The notes beneath the pieces were generated by a model. That model was not told the DNA's origin. It searched no databases and saw only the letters and a program-made list of their open reading frames with translations. A DNA stretch of 64,000 bases from Misgurnus anguillicaudatus (Eukaryota > Chordata > Actinopteri > Cypriniformes > Cobitidae), in contig NC_073348.2 in the NCBI RefSeq assembly GCF_027580225.2, positions 23,938,001 to 24,002,000 of the forward strand. Direction: 5' to 3'. Made by a program: the position numbers and the translations under genes. This document shows, one piece after another, positions 11,306-22,775 of the stretch (position 1 is the first letter of the stretch; each line of letters starts with the position of its first letter).

Positions 11306-12474
11306 TGTATGTAAGGCAACTACCACTTAAAAATATTATGTTTGTTCAGTCGTTTAGTATGGCATAAAATTGGTCATCATTACTTGTTGAAACCATTTTT
11401 CTCCAAGCACATTTTACAAATTCCAAACCACATCAATCTTAATATATAACATAAATTTTGTATATAATCATTTATATATTGTTGTTATAAAAGGCTGGAA
11501 GTGAAACACACCTTGTATTCAGGTGTCCTTTATAATTTCGCAGGTTTTCTTAAAGAATCATGCAAATTTGATCCCCAATTAAAAATGATAAGTATCAAAA
11601 ACTAAATAGATGAAGACGACTTGAGAGTGAAAGTTTTGAGAGTGATTTTGGGAAGCAGCATTACTTCACTGTTTAAAGAATTTAGAGAGTAAAGGCTTCT
11701 TTGTGGTTTCACAACTATTTCTTAATTTTAATTCACTTTAAAAAATATTTTGCAGTTGATGTATTTTTTCAACTATTTTTGTGACCCTGCTACCCCACTC
11801 AGCATTTTTCATCCAAAGGTCACATCTTAATTTTGCAATGTTTAACATTGCATCTTTGTAATTGGTATTTATTTAAAAAAGAATTTCCAGTGTGAGCTAA
11901 AACCTTTTGGCACATTTTACCCGAAAGAAACGCTGCATAATTATGGTGCACACCTGAGTGCTGGGCGTGCTTAGCTTCCAGCCATAATTAACAATTAAAT
12001 ATTGTTCAATAAATACAAAATTAATAACAGTTATTCATATTAATGTGGTTTAGATTTGTTAAAATGTGCTTCGAAAATGCAATCACAGAATTGACTTTGT
12101 GAATTATGCACACACTAGCTATTTTGAGGGGCGCCACTAGCAATTTTGGGCCGTAAGAAAAAATATGAGGTTGGGACCTCTACCACACCCTTGTTACTAA
12201 TTAAAATGATCTTTGGGGGACCCAATAATGCGCGGGCATATTGCGTGTGGTGAAGAGCGGTTTGAGGCGGTTTTACATGAGGTTCCGGGTTTGCACACTC
12301 ATTTCAAAATTATATAAAATATATCCAGGGTTGGATTTAGTTTGCAATGTGGCTTGTTTTACAGTATGGCATGAGTCCTATTAATGCAATTTTTACTATT
12401 TCTGAAGTGCTTCTTTAAGACCATCTCTATGTCACGTAAGGCCGTGAAGTAGTCAAGCAATGGGTATCAACCAA

Positions 12475-12504
12475 TTCAGCACCACCGCTACCATGGACAG
12501 CACC
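12475..12504 (+). promoter_or_regulatory. RE1/NRSE-like site, 11-base spacer (V5)
   Basis: TTCAGCACC and GGACAGCACC flank ACCGCTACCAT. The right half has one mismatch (A for G at position 8). It lies about 750 bases before the V5 ATG in a block (CCAATTCAGCACC) also found before V7, V8 and V9. Confidence 0.55.
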
Positions 12505-12598
12505 TGGTAACGTTGTACGTAAGAATGTATACCCTAGCAACCCGCTAAGGTATATTTCGGGGAACACGGCTAGAAAAAGTATACCTCCAGTTAAGGTA

Positions 12599-12796
12599 CA
12601 CTAAAAAAATGATTCATTCAATTTAATCATTTTTTTAAGGTAAGTTGTTGCAATCAATTTATTTAAGCTACATTTTAAAAAAATAGGAAGGCATAACAAA
12701 ACAACAAACTTTTCTTTAAATGTAGCTTAAATAAATTGATTGCAACTACTTACCTTTAAAAAAATTATTAAATTGAATGAATTATTTTTTTCAGTG
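12599..12796. mobile_element. Palindromic MITE of about 200 bases
   Basis: It starts CACTAAAAAAATGATTCA and ends with near-complementary sequence through TTTTTTTCAGTG. Inner arms with GCAATCAATTTATTTAAGC and its complement pair across a centre near 12695. There is no open frame of note. Confidence 0.75.
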
Positions 12797-13005
12797 TATG
12801 TGACAGATAGACAATTACCATGTACACACATTACACTTGATTACATTTGTTTATGTAGTAAAATAATCATCCAAACATTTGTATGACTTTTTATTTATAT
12901 CATCCATGCTAATGATAATGTTTGGACGATGCAAGGAATGCTTAACATTTTTCAGTCTTTCATATTTTGTTAAAAATAAGTGATAATTCTGCACTGCTCA
13001 ATTTC

Positions 13006-13029
13006 GACTCTAAGTGCCGCTGTTCAACC
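13006..13029 (+). promoter_or_regulatory. CSE-like promoter element of V5 (subgroup II form)
   Basis: GACTCTAAGTGCCGCTGTTC followed by AACC starts 249 bases before the V5 ATG. The CGCT core is shared with subgroup I; the flanks are specific to subgroup II. Confidence 0.85.
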
Positions 13030-13254
13030 TTTGTATCCTTGTAGTGGGTTTGTTATCCATCCCTTTAACAAAACCCGTAGCAATAGCATAATTCAGACGT
13101 CATCAAGAGGGACACTGGGTGCAGACCGGAAAAAATCGCTTGTTAGCTTTAGTCTCCAGATTCATTAAACCCGGAATAAACAGATTTGCGGAAATATTCT
13201 ATTTCATCGTATATTTTGTTTTAATTGCCTCTGTGCAATCTTTGTTGGTCACAA

Positions 13255-15648
13255 ATGGAGTCGGGAGGAAAAGGCTGGGTGTATGGCTGGTTATTCTACA
13301 CAGTGTGCGCCATTTCTTTATTTGCGACTGAAGTGACTGGACAGATTCGTTATTCGATACCCGAGGAAATGGCAGTGGGATCGATTGTTGGAAATATCGC
13401 CTCGGACCTTGGACTTGAACCTAAAAGACTGATTTCAGGAAAAGCGCGTGTGTTTACCCCGGAGAGCAGTGAGTACATTGGACTGGACAAAGAGAACGGA
13501 CATCTGGTTATTAAGAATAAAATAGACAGAGAGGAATTATGTGGAGAGTTATCCGCGTGTAGTGTCAGTTTTGATATCATTTTGGATAACCCGATGGAGC
13601 TTTATCGTGTTACAGTTGACATACAAGACATCAATGATAACAGCCCCGTATTTCCGAAATCTAAAATCGAACTAGAAATCAGTGAATTAGCTGTATCGGG
13701 TGCGCGCTTTCCATTAGAGAGCGCAATAGATCCAGACGTGGGAGTGAATACGCTACAGAAATATACTCTTCATCCTACCGATCATTTTAAACTAAATGTG
13801 CAGAATGCTGAAGATGGTAGCAAAAACGTCGAGATGATTCTTCATTCTCCATTAGACAGAGAAAATGAAAAGCATCATAATTTAATACTGACGGCTTTCG
13901 ATGGTGGAAAACCACAAAGGTCTGCGACTGTGCAGATAAATATTGTTGTTCTTGATGTAAATGACAATGCGCCTGTGTTTACTCGGTCGTCTTACAAAGC
14001 ATCCGTTGTTGAAAATGCAGCTAAAGGTACAGTCGTTACAACAGTAAGTGCGACAGATGCTGACGAGTCAAGTGATGGTGTACAGTATTATTTTGAACAC
14101 GCGACCTCTGCAGTTAAAGCTTTGTTCTCCATTGACGCGGATTCTGGTGAGGTTAGAGTTATAGGTGACATAGATTATGAAAAACACAAGCAGTTCAAAA
14201 TCAAAGTCAAAGCTAAAGATCACGGAGATTTGACTGACTCGAGTGAGATCATTATTGATGTCATTGACGTAAATGATAACACACCAAAAATTACAATAAT
14301 GTCTTTTACCGCTACTGTATCTGAAGATGCAACACTTGGCACTGTTATAGCAATGTTAAACGTTCAAGATCTAGACTCAGGTGACAACAGTAAGATTACT
14401 TGCTCTATTGATCTGAACTCTCCATTCAAAATCGTATCGTCATTGGCTAATTATTACAACTTGGTGACAGATTCAGAATTAGACAGGGAACAGACAGCAG
14501 AGTATAATATCACTATAACCGCTGTTGATGGGGGTAACCCAGCTCTGTCAAGTAAAGAGATTTTGAGACTGAAGATATCTGATGTGAATGATCACGCACC
14601 TCAGTTTGAGCAGGAATCATATAATGCTTTTATAGCTGAAAATAACCCACCATCTACAACTATTCTGTCTGTGAAAGCAGAGGACATGGACTGGGGGCAA
14701 AATGCCAAGATTTCTTATTTCCTCATTGATGGAGATTTAAATGGATCACCTCTGTCCTCTTACATTTCCATAAATTCAGAAAGTGGTGTGATCTATGCAA
14801 TAAAATCTTTTGATTATGAACAACTGAAATCATTCAAAATGCAAGTTAAAGCTCAAGATGGAGGCTCACCGCCTTTATCCAACAATGTGACTCTTAACAT
14901 CTTCATTCAAGATCAGAATGACAACGCTCCTCAGGTTCTGTATCCTGTACAAACTGGTGGTTCTGTGGTGGCTGAGATTGTGCCTCGTTCTGCAGATGTT
15001 GGTTATCTCGTCACTAAAGTTGTGGCTGTTGATGTGGACTCTGGACAGAATTCGTGGCTCTCATATAAACTACAGAAAGTTACAGACAGAGCGCTGTTTG
15101 AAGTGGGTTTACAGAATGGAGAAATAAGAACTGTGCGACAGGTGACTGATAAAGATGCTGTGAAACAAAAACTCACTGTTGTTGTTGAAGATAACGGACA
15201 GCCGTCACGCTCAGCTGTGGTCTCCATTAATGTGGCAGTTGCTGATAATTTTCCTGAAGTGCTTTCAGAATTCACAGACTTTACTCATGAAAAGGAATAC
15301 AACAACGATCTGACTTTTTATTTAATTTTGGCTCTTGCAGTAGTTTCACTGCTCTTCATAGTCTCAATTATTGCGATAATTTCAGTGAAAATCTACAGAT
15401 GGAGGCAAAATAAGTTATTTTATAAATCTGGAGCAAATCTACCTGTAATTCCATATTATCCACCAGTTTATGCGGACGGCACATTACAGCATGTGTATAA
15501 TTATGAAATGTGCGGCACCACTGACTCAAGGATGAGTGATGTGAAGTTTGTCAGGCCCTACAGTCAGAACACACTCGTGAGTCAGAGTCATTTGGGGACA
15601 GTACAGAGAGAACAGAAGATACAAGAGAATGATGACATTAATTCAGAG
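13255..15648 (+). CDS. V5: protocadherin variable exon, subgroup II
   Basis: This complete variable exon has 798 codons. The conserved start MESGGKGWVYGW opens a signal peptide that ends near VTGQ, followed by IRYSIPEE. CX5C is at Cys96 and Cys102 (CGELSAC). Linkers DINDN, DVNDN and DVNDN lie near residues 125, 234 and 338; the EC4/EC5 linker is DVNDH, and the EC5/EC6 linker is DQNDN. The membrane helix LTFYLILALAVVSLLF precedes the subgroup II tail, and the exon ends at GAG|GTGAGA. An upstream in-frame TTG at 13225 is not a credible start. The neighbouring intervals carry the promoter motif and mobile elements. Confidence 0.93.
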
Positions 15649-16529
15649 GTGAGATGTTTAATTGACTCTTCTATGATCATGTAAAAGCATTTCATAAGGA
15701 AATTTTGTTTTTTGTCGAGCATTAATAGTGAAGTCTACTAAAAGATTGAGTATGCTTTGGGGTGTTTGCGTGATGCTCAATGACAAAACCTGACACATTA
15801 GCTTATACTTTGCACATTTACAGTCAAAGTAGAAGGCTTTGTTAATTATCAAAAAAAAAAAAAAAAAATTATAGAATGTTTAAGGAAGATAGTGCAAACA
15901 TACACTGATGCTCAAGAAGGCAACATGATTCTTTCAGATCCAGATCTGCTTTCTGAACAGGATGGTCGGTATAAATTATTTTATTTATTTTGTCTTTTGG
16001 GACATATGTATATTCTTAGGGCATTACTAAATTAATACAATCTTTGAAAAATGATTATTGAGCATGTGAATGTCTGTACCTTTTGTAATGCAATAGTCAA
16101 CATTTGAACTGGATCAAAAAAGTTAATTAAAGTTGTCCTATGACAAGAACAGGTATTGTGTGGTTTTAAACTAAGTTTTAATAACGGTGTAGTTGTGTAT
16201 GGGCCCCTCAAATGTCCTTAGTGTTAAAAGATAAATCTTAAGGTATTGCTGGAAAAGGCTCAGTTGTGCAGAAGCGCAGGACCTGACAGATTTGTTTGAT
16301 GGACAGTGGCAGTTTAATGGCTAAAGATAAATAAGGCACATATTTACATATATCACAAAACATTAAAACAGTTGATGATCTTTCGTGTAGCATTGAACAG
16401 TATTAAAAATCAAATGTTTGTAAAATTTGCAAAGTTTTGTTATTGTGGATTGTGGGCAATATGTCAACATTAGTTTTGTGAAATACCTTGTTCAGGGCAT
16501 TGTTGGGAAATGCACCGCTGGTCATGAGG

Positions 16530-16715
16530 CCCATTCACTCCCATAATCGGAACAAAGAATATCATGGAAGTGAAGGGGCATCATGAACGGTTTGTTTGCG
16601 GACGTTGCTCGGAATGTCTTCCTTCGTGTCATCAAAAAAAAAGAAAAGAAATTAATACAGGTTTGTACTGTATCAACACGAGAGTGAGTACATTGACAGA
16701 ATTTTTTTTTGTTAA
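16530..16715. mobile_element. Probable fragment of a fish DNA transposon
   Basis: The phrases ATACAGGTTTGTACTGTATC, GAGAGTGAGTACATTGACAG and AATTTTTTTTTG resemble the terminal part of a repeat that is very common in cyprinid genomes. The ends are degraded, so the borders are approximate and the family is uncertain. Confidence 0.4.
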
Positions 16716-16964
16716 CTAAATACTAACATTTTGCAGATTCGGCAAGGTTGGTATATGATGTAATTCCATGATGCTATTACTGTCTAAATGAACTGTCTTT
16801 ACGTCACAGTCCAAAATGAAATTAATGACAGAATTTAATAAAGTAGCATTATTATAAAGAAGTGATGTAAGCGTCAGCTGTTAATACGGGGTGTTAAGGT
16901 CAGAGCAGTAGCAAAAGTTTACTAGTGTATTACCATGATACTTAAAGCTTACCATTTACTATTG

Positions 16965-17110
16965 TATAGCTCAATAGTAGAGCATAGCAAGCAGCGCAAA
17001 AGGACATGAATTCGAACCCAGGGAACACACTTATAAAAAGGTACACCTTGTAATGCATAGGTACCATTAGATAAAAGGCTCAAGTGTCTGCCAAATGCGT
17101 AAATGTAAAT
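16965..17110 (+). mobile_element. tRNA-derived SINE (cyprinid type)
   Basis: The head TATAGCTCAATAGTAGAGCA is an A-box and GAATTCGAACCC a B-box of a tRNA-like pol III promoter. The tail GTCTGCCAAATGCGTAAATG is the common 3' end of teleost SINEs related to HAmo-type elements. It is nearly full length with moderate decay. Confidence 0.75.
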
Positions 17111-17296
17111 ATATTAGGATTGGTTATGTTTGTTTAAGGATAATAATAATCATTCAAACATTTTTTACTTTTTAATCATTTTTGTCCACGGTAATATTTC
17201 TGTTTGTGTGCTACTGCGTGGGAAGTTTGGCGCTTTAAAATCTTTCAATCTTTCAGAAGGTGTTGTAGATGTGATCATTCTGCACTGCTGTATTTC

Positions 17297-17320
17297 GACT
17301 CTAAGTGCCGCTGTTCAACT
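17297..17320 (+). promoter_or_regulatory. CSE-like promoter element of V6 (subgroup II form)
   Basis: GACTCTAAGTGCCGCTGTTC is intact, 257 bases before the V6 ATG. Confidence 0.85.
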
Positions 17321-17553
17321 TTGTATGCTTATAGTGGCGTTGCTATCCATCCCTCTAACAAAACCTATAGCAGTAGCATAATTCAGACTTCATAAACGAC
17401 GACACTGGATGCTACATAACAGACAAGCTTTTCAGCTTCGTCTCCAGATTCTCAAATGCGGATGAGGCATTTTGTATGAAATATTCTATAATATTCATCA
17501 TTCGGTTTTTTTTTTTTTCGTTTTTTTTAATGCTCAGTCTTTGTTGTGCAAAA

Positions 17554-19947
17554 ATGGAGTCGGGAGGAAAAGGCTGGGTGTATGGTTGGCTATTCTTCAC
17601 AGTATGCGCGCTTTCTTTATTTGCGGATGAAGTGACTGGACAGATTCGTTATTCAATACCTGAGGAAATGGCAGTGGGCTCGATTGTTGGAAATATCGCC
17701 TCGGACCTTGGACTTGAACCTAAAAGACTGATTTCAGGCAAAGCGCGTGTGTTTACCGCGGAGAGCAGTGAGTACATTGGACTGGACAAAGAGAACGGAC
17801 ATCTGGTTATTAAGAATAAAATAGACAGAGAGGAATTATGTGGAGAGATATCCGCCTGTAGTGTGAGTTTTAATGTTATTTTGGATAACCCGATGGAGCT
17901 TTTCCGCGTTACAGTAGACATACAAGACATCAATGATAACAGCCCCGTTTTTCCGAAATCGAAAATAGAAAAGAAGATCAGCGAATTAGCGGTGCCCGGT
18001 GCGCGCTTTCCATTAGAGAGCGCAGTAGACGCAGACGTGGGAGTGAATACACTACAGAAATATACTCTTCATCCCACCGATCATTTTAAAATGAATGTGC
18101 AGAGCGGTGCTGGTGGCAGCAAACACGTCGAAATGATTCTCCATTCTCCATTAGACAGAGAAAAAGAAAAACATCATAATTTAATCTTAACGGCCTTCGA
18201 TGGTGGAAAACCACAAAGATCTGCGACTGTGCAGATAAATATTGTTGTTCTTGATGTTAATGACAATGCGCCTGTGTTTAGCCAATCGTCTTATAAAGCA
18301 TCAGTGGTTGAAAATGCAGCTAAAGGTACAGTCGTTACAACAGTAAGTGCGACAGATGCTGACGAGTCAAGTGATGGTGTACAGTATTATTTTGAGCACG
18401 CGACCTCTGCAGTTAAAGCTTTGTTCTCTATTGACCCGGATTCTGGTGAGGTTAGAGTTATAGGTGACATAGATTATGAAAAACACAAGCAGTTTACATT
18501 TAAAGTCAAAGCTAAAGATCACGGAGATTTGACTGACTCGAGTGAGATCATTATTGATGTCATAGATGTAAATGATAACACCCCAAAAATTTCAATAATG
18601 TCTTTCTCCAGTTTTGTATCTGAAGATTCAGCACCTGGCACTGTTATAGCAATGTTAAATGTTCAAGATCTAGACTCAGGAGACAACAGTAAGATTTCTT
18701 GCTCTATTGATGTGAACTCTCCATTTAAAATCGTATCCTCAATAACAAATCATTACAATCTGGTGACAGATTCAGAATTAGACAGAGAACAGACAGCAGA
18801 GTATAATATCACTATAACTGCTGTTGATGGGGGTAACCCAGCTCTGTCAAGTAAAGAGATTTTGAGACTGAAGATATCTGATGTGAATGATCACGCACCT
18901 CAGTTTGAGCAGGAATCATATAATGCTTTTATTGCTGAAAATAACCCACCATCTACAACTATTCTGTCTGTGAAAGCAGAGGACATGGACTGGGGGCAAA
19001 ATGCAAAGATTTCTTATTTCCTTATTGATGGAGATTTAAATGGATCACCTCTGTCCTCTTACATTTCCATAAATTCAGAAAGTGGTGTGATCTATGCAGT
19101 GAAATCTTTTGATTATGAACAACTGAAATCATTCAAAATGCAAGTTAAAGCTCAAGATGGAGGCTCACCGCCTTTATCCAACAATGTGACTCTTAACATC
19201 TTCATTCAAGATCAGAATGACAACGCTCCTCAGGTTCTGTATCCTGTACAAACTGGTGGTTCTGTGGTGGCTGAGATTGTGCCTCGTTCTGCAGATGTTG
19301 GTTATCTGGTCACTAAAGTTGTGGCTGTTGATGTGGACTCTGGACAGAATTCGTGGCTCTCATATAAACTACAGAAAGCTACAGACAGAGCGCTGTTTGA
19401 AGTGGGTTTACAGAATGGAGAAATAAGAACTGTGCGACAGGTGACTGATAAAGATGCTGTGAAACAAAAACTCACTGTTGTTGTTGAAGATAACGGACAG
19501 CCCTCACGCTCAGCTGTGGTCTCCATTAATGTGGCAGTTGCTGATAATTTTCCTGAAATGCTCTCAGAATTCACAGACTTTACTCATGAAAAGGAATACA
19601 ACAACGATCTGACTTTTTATTTAATTTTGGCACTTGCAGTAGTTTCTCTGCTCTTTATAGTTTCAATTATTGCAATAATTTCCGTGAAAATCTACAGATG
19701 GAGGCAAAATAAGTTATTTTATAAATCTGGAGCAAATCTACCTGTAATTCCATATTATCCACCAGTTTATGCGGACGGCACATTACAGCATGTGTATAAT
19801 TATGAAATGTGCGGCACCACTGACTCAAGGATGAGTGATGTAAAGTTCGTCAGGCCCTACAGTCAGAACACACTCGTGAGCCAGAGTCATTTGGGGACAG
19901 TACAGAGAGAACAGAAGATACAAGAGAATGATGACATTAATTCAGAG
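17554..19947 (+). CDS. V6: protocadherin variable exon, subgroup II
   Basis: This complete variable exon has 798 codons and the V5 layout. EC1 carries CGEISAC. It differs from V5 mainly in EC2 (SKIEKKISELAVPGARF and the loop QSGAGGSKHVEM, shared with V10) and in EC3-EC4. The EC4/EC5 linker is DVNDH. EC5, EC6, membrane helix and tail are almost the same as in V5 and V7-V10. The exon ends at GAG|GTGAGA. The frame is open upstream to an ATG at 17476, which would add 26 hydrophobic residues (FIIRFFFFSFF), but the MESGGKGW start is conserved in all six subgroup II genes and was preferred. Confidence 0.93.
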
Positions 19948-22164
19948 GTGAGACGTTTATTTGACCCTTCTTTGATTTTTCATTAAAAAAAATCATTTGG
20001 CTTTTTGTTTTCTTTTTCTGAGCATTTTTAAGAAAGGGCTGTTGAGTGAGTGTGCTCTGGGGTGTCACTCCGTGACAAAACCAGACACAATAGTTAATGT
20101 ATTGTGTATATATAGTCAAAAAAAAAATGTGAGCTGAGATATTACAGGTCAAAGAAACTATTTTGTAGAATTTGAAAATGGTGCCAACACTCACTGATGC
20201 TCAAAATGGCAACACAATACAGGAAACAGGTGTAAATTGTTATTATTTTATCTTCTAGATAAAATGTATATATATAGTTTGTAGCTTAGGGCATTGCTAA
20301 ATAAATACATAATATCTCAAAGCAAAATAATAACAATTGACACATAGCATCCTGTTTACAAGTTTAAATTACACATTGCTCTTAATAAATCCTTCTTGAG
20401 GCATGTAAATGTTTGCACTTTTTGTAGTAGCTGTGTATGGGTCCATCAGATGTCCTCACTGTAAAATGATGTATCTCAACATCACATTGTTGCAAATGGC
20501 TCGGGTATGCAGAACTGCAGGACCTGATGCATTTGTCTGATGAACAGTGGGCAGTTTAACGGCTCAGGACAAGCAGGGCACTTACTAACAGCTATCACAA
20601 AATATTTAAACAGTTGATTATCGTCCGCATAACATTGTACAGTATTAAAATCAAGCTTCTGGATTATTGGTAAATTCTGTTATTGTGGGCTTTGGATATG
20701 TAGACATCAGTTGATATATCTTGTTCAGGGCTGCATTTCCTGTAACTTTTCCTAATGCTACGTTGTTCTCAAGTTATACCTATAAGCTGTACCTGATTCA
20801 CGTGTTGTTCTTTTATTGAGTAGGTTATCCAATAACACAATTAGTGATTTTTACACAAATAATGTGATGCGGGCCATGCGGCTGCTGGGCACTCCACCCA
20901 GGTTGTGGAGTAAATCAATCACCAGGGGCACTGCTACACTTAAAGCTTTACTGGGGAACAGGCCCCCCATTTTGACTTTTTTTGAAAGCCTGCTGCATGC
21001 GGCCTTTGCAACACTTCTATACAAATTTCCTTTGCTTAACCTACTATTCCTACATTACAAAAAGTACAGGGAAAGATAAACATTGTATTTAAAAATATTT
21101 AAGGAATATCTTCATCATACTTAACATGAAGTATGAGCATTACTAACATTTTTGGAGGCATAAATAACATACAATGTGAAAATAATGAAAGTAGAGAAAA
21201 TATTTTCTTGAACACTTGCATTTTTCATTATACAATGAGAAAAATTATTAATAACGTCTTTTTTTACAAGAATATTTGTACATTAACAATATTACAAGAA
21301 ATCAGTCATTCTTTGACTGCTACTAAAATAATCTCAGTCATAGTTACTGCCAAAAGTATATAGTTCATAACTAAATATTAATTTCAAATCTGAAAATACA
21401 GTATAACACATTTGTGTTGATTTTCTCAGAAACAATGCAATTCTATAGACTGCCAGAGGTTTTCCTGAAAATTTTCCTCTAATGTTTGAGACCTGACTGG
21501 GTGATGATGTAGTTTGTCTTACCTCCCTCAAACTCATCTCTTCTTTCTGCTTCCCTTTCCCTGCTTTGCACAATACACGTTTTATGTCCATCTACAGGAG
21601 ACACGGTGATCGAGTCAAAATAAAATTATGATTATTAATAATTATTATATTAATAATTAGTAGTTGGAAATTTACTTTAGTTTTGTCATGTTTTCATAAG
21701 CTAACTCAATCGCGTGGCCTTATCTGGACTTTTGTGCGCGGCTGCAGTAAGGAAATGCACAGACGCGCGCGGACTTGGATTAGAGTAGATTTATTACACG
21801 AGGGCAAGTGCCCCAATTAAAGGGGTCTATAGTGACGCCCCTGAAAGACACTATGGCAAATGTATTATGATAATATAAATGCCCCTTTCAAAACCAAGTG
21901 AAGGCATAGTGCGTGCTGGTGGTGTGGAGCGATTTGAGGCATGATACGTTTTATGTCATGGGCCTAATAAAATATACAGGGATGGATTTACTTTGCAATT
22001 TAGATTATTTTTACAAAATATACGACCTTGTTAAAACAATCCAAATTGCAAACTAAAGTCCTGTTAATGCAATGTTAACTATTTCTGAAATGCTTTTTTA
22101 TAAAGAACGAGGTGAAGTAGCCGCTGCATAGAGAGTAGATTGATGAGAGATCGGTATCAACCAA

Positions 22165-22194
22165 TTCAGCACCTCTGCCATCATGGACAGCACA
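22165..22194 (+). promoter_or_regulatory. RE1/NRSE-like site, 11-base spacer (V7)
   Basis: TTCAGCACC and GGACAGCACA flank TCTGCCATCAT. The right half has two mismatches. It lies about 610 bases before the V7 ATG. Confidence 0.5.
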
Positions 22195-22516
22195 TGGTAA
22201 CGTCGTACATAATGCCTTAAGCAACCTGCTAAGGTATAGTTCGTCGGCTGTTGAAGTAGCAGATGTAAAACAGGGTGGGTTTAGGTCAGAGCACTTACAA
22301 AAAAATACAGTGGCATTTTCATACTGAATAAATACCATGTTCCTACATTACACTTGATTTCGTTTGTACTGTAGTATAATAATCATCCAAACATTTTTGT
22401 GACTTTTTTATTCATTTCGCTAATGCTGAGGTTTGGACGCTACATGGTATGTTTTGCGTGTTAAAATCTTTCATAATGTGTTTAAAAAAAGTGATAATTC
22501 TGCAATGCTTTGTTTT

Positions 22517-22540
22517 GACTCTAAGTGCCGCTGTTCAACC
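22517..22540 (+). promoter_or_regulatory. CSE-like promoter element of V7 (subgroup II form)
   Basis: GACTCTAAGTGCCGCTGTTC is intact, 259 bases before the V7 ATG. Confidence 0.85.
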
Positions 22541-22775
22541 TTTGTATCCTTTTAGTGTCGTTGTTATCCATCCCTTTTAACAAAACCCGAAGCAGTAGCA
22601 TAATTCAGACATCATCAACGGGGACACTGGATATAGCAGACAGACAAATCGCGTTCTTTCTTCGTCTCCACATCCGGAAGAGGCATTTTTATTTAAATTT
22701 ATTTAAAAATTATTTAAAAAATAATCTATCACAAATTTTGTTGTTATGCCTCTGCTCAATCTCTGTGGAACAAAA

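Larger units (their letters stand above)
10046..13254. other. Intergenic/intronic interval V4-V5, rich in mobile elements
   Basis: This is a 3.2 kb interval. Its first 220 bases resemble the intron after V5 (GTGACAAAACC and CAGTCAAAGTAGA motifs). It then holds a SINE remnant (10868), two palindromic MITEs (11014 and 12599), a subgroup II RE1-like site (12475), the CSE-like motif of V5 (13006) and the V5 leader. The stretches 10270-10860 and 11310-12470 show no gene I can recognise. Confidence 0.65.
15649..17553. other. Intergenic/intronic interval V5-V6
   Basis: This interval contains the conserved block seen after other subgroup II exons (16255-16340), a probable old DNA-transposon piece (16530-16715), a tRNA-derived SINE (16965) and the V6 promoter (17297). 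I found no RE1-like site before V6, unlike V5, V7, V8 and V9. Confidence 0.65.
19948..22775. repeat. Tandemly duplicated intergenic unit V6-V7
   Basis: This interval is paralogous to those after V7 and V8: shared blocks include GTGACAAAACCAGACACA, the stretch around 20499-20575, TGAAGTATGAGCATTACTAA, and the segment near 21420-21600 with GACCTGACTGGGTGA. It ends with an RE1-like site (22165), the V7 CSE-like motif (22517) and the V7 leader. I found no gene; short open frames here are not conserved in the copies. Confidence 0.7.

Noticed and set aside
21334..21591. An 85-codon minus-strand open frame (lysine-rich) in the V6-V7 interval
   Set aside because: The paralogous copies near 27530 and 32880 break the frame by small insertions and deletions, so coding constraint is not supported.
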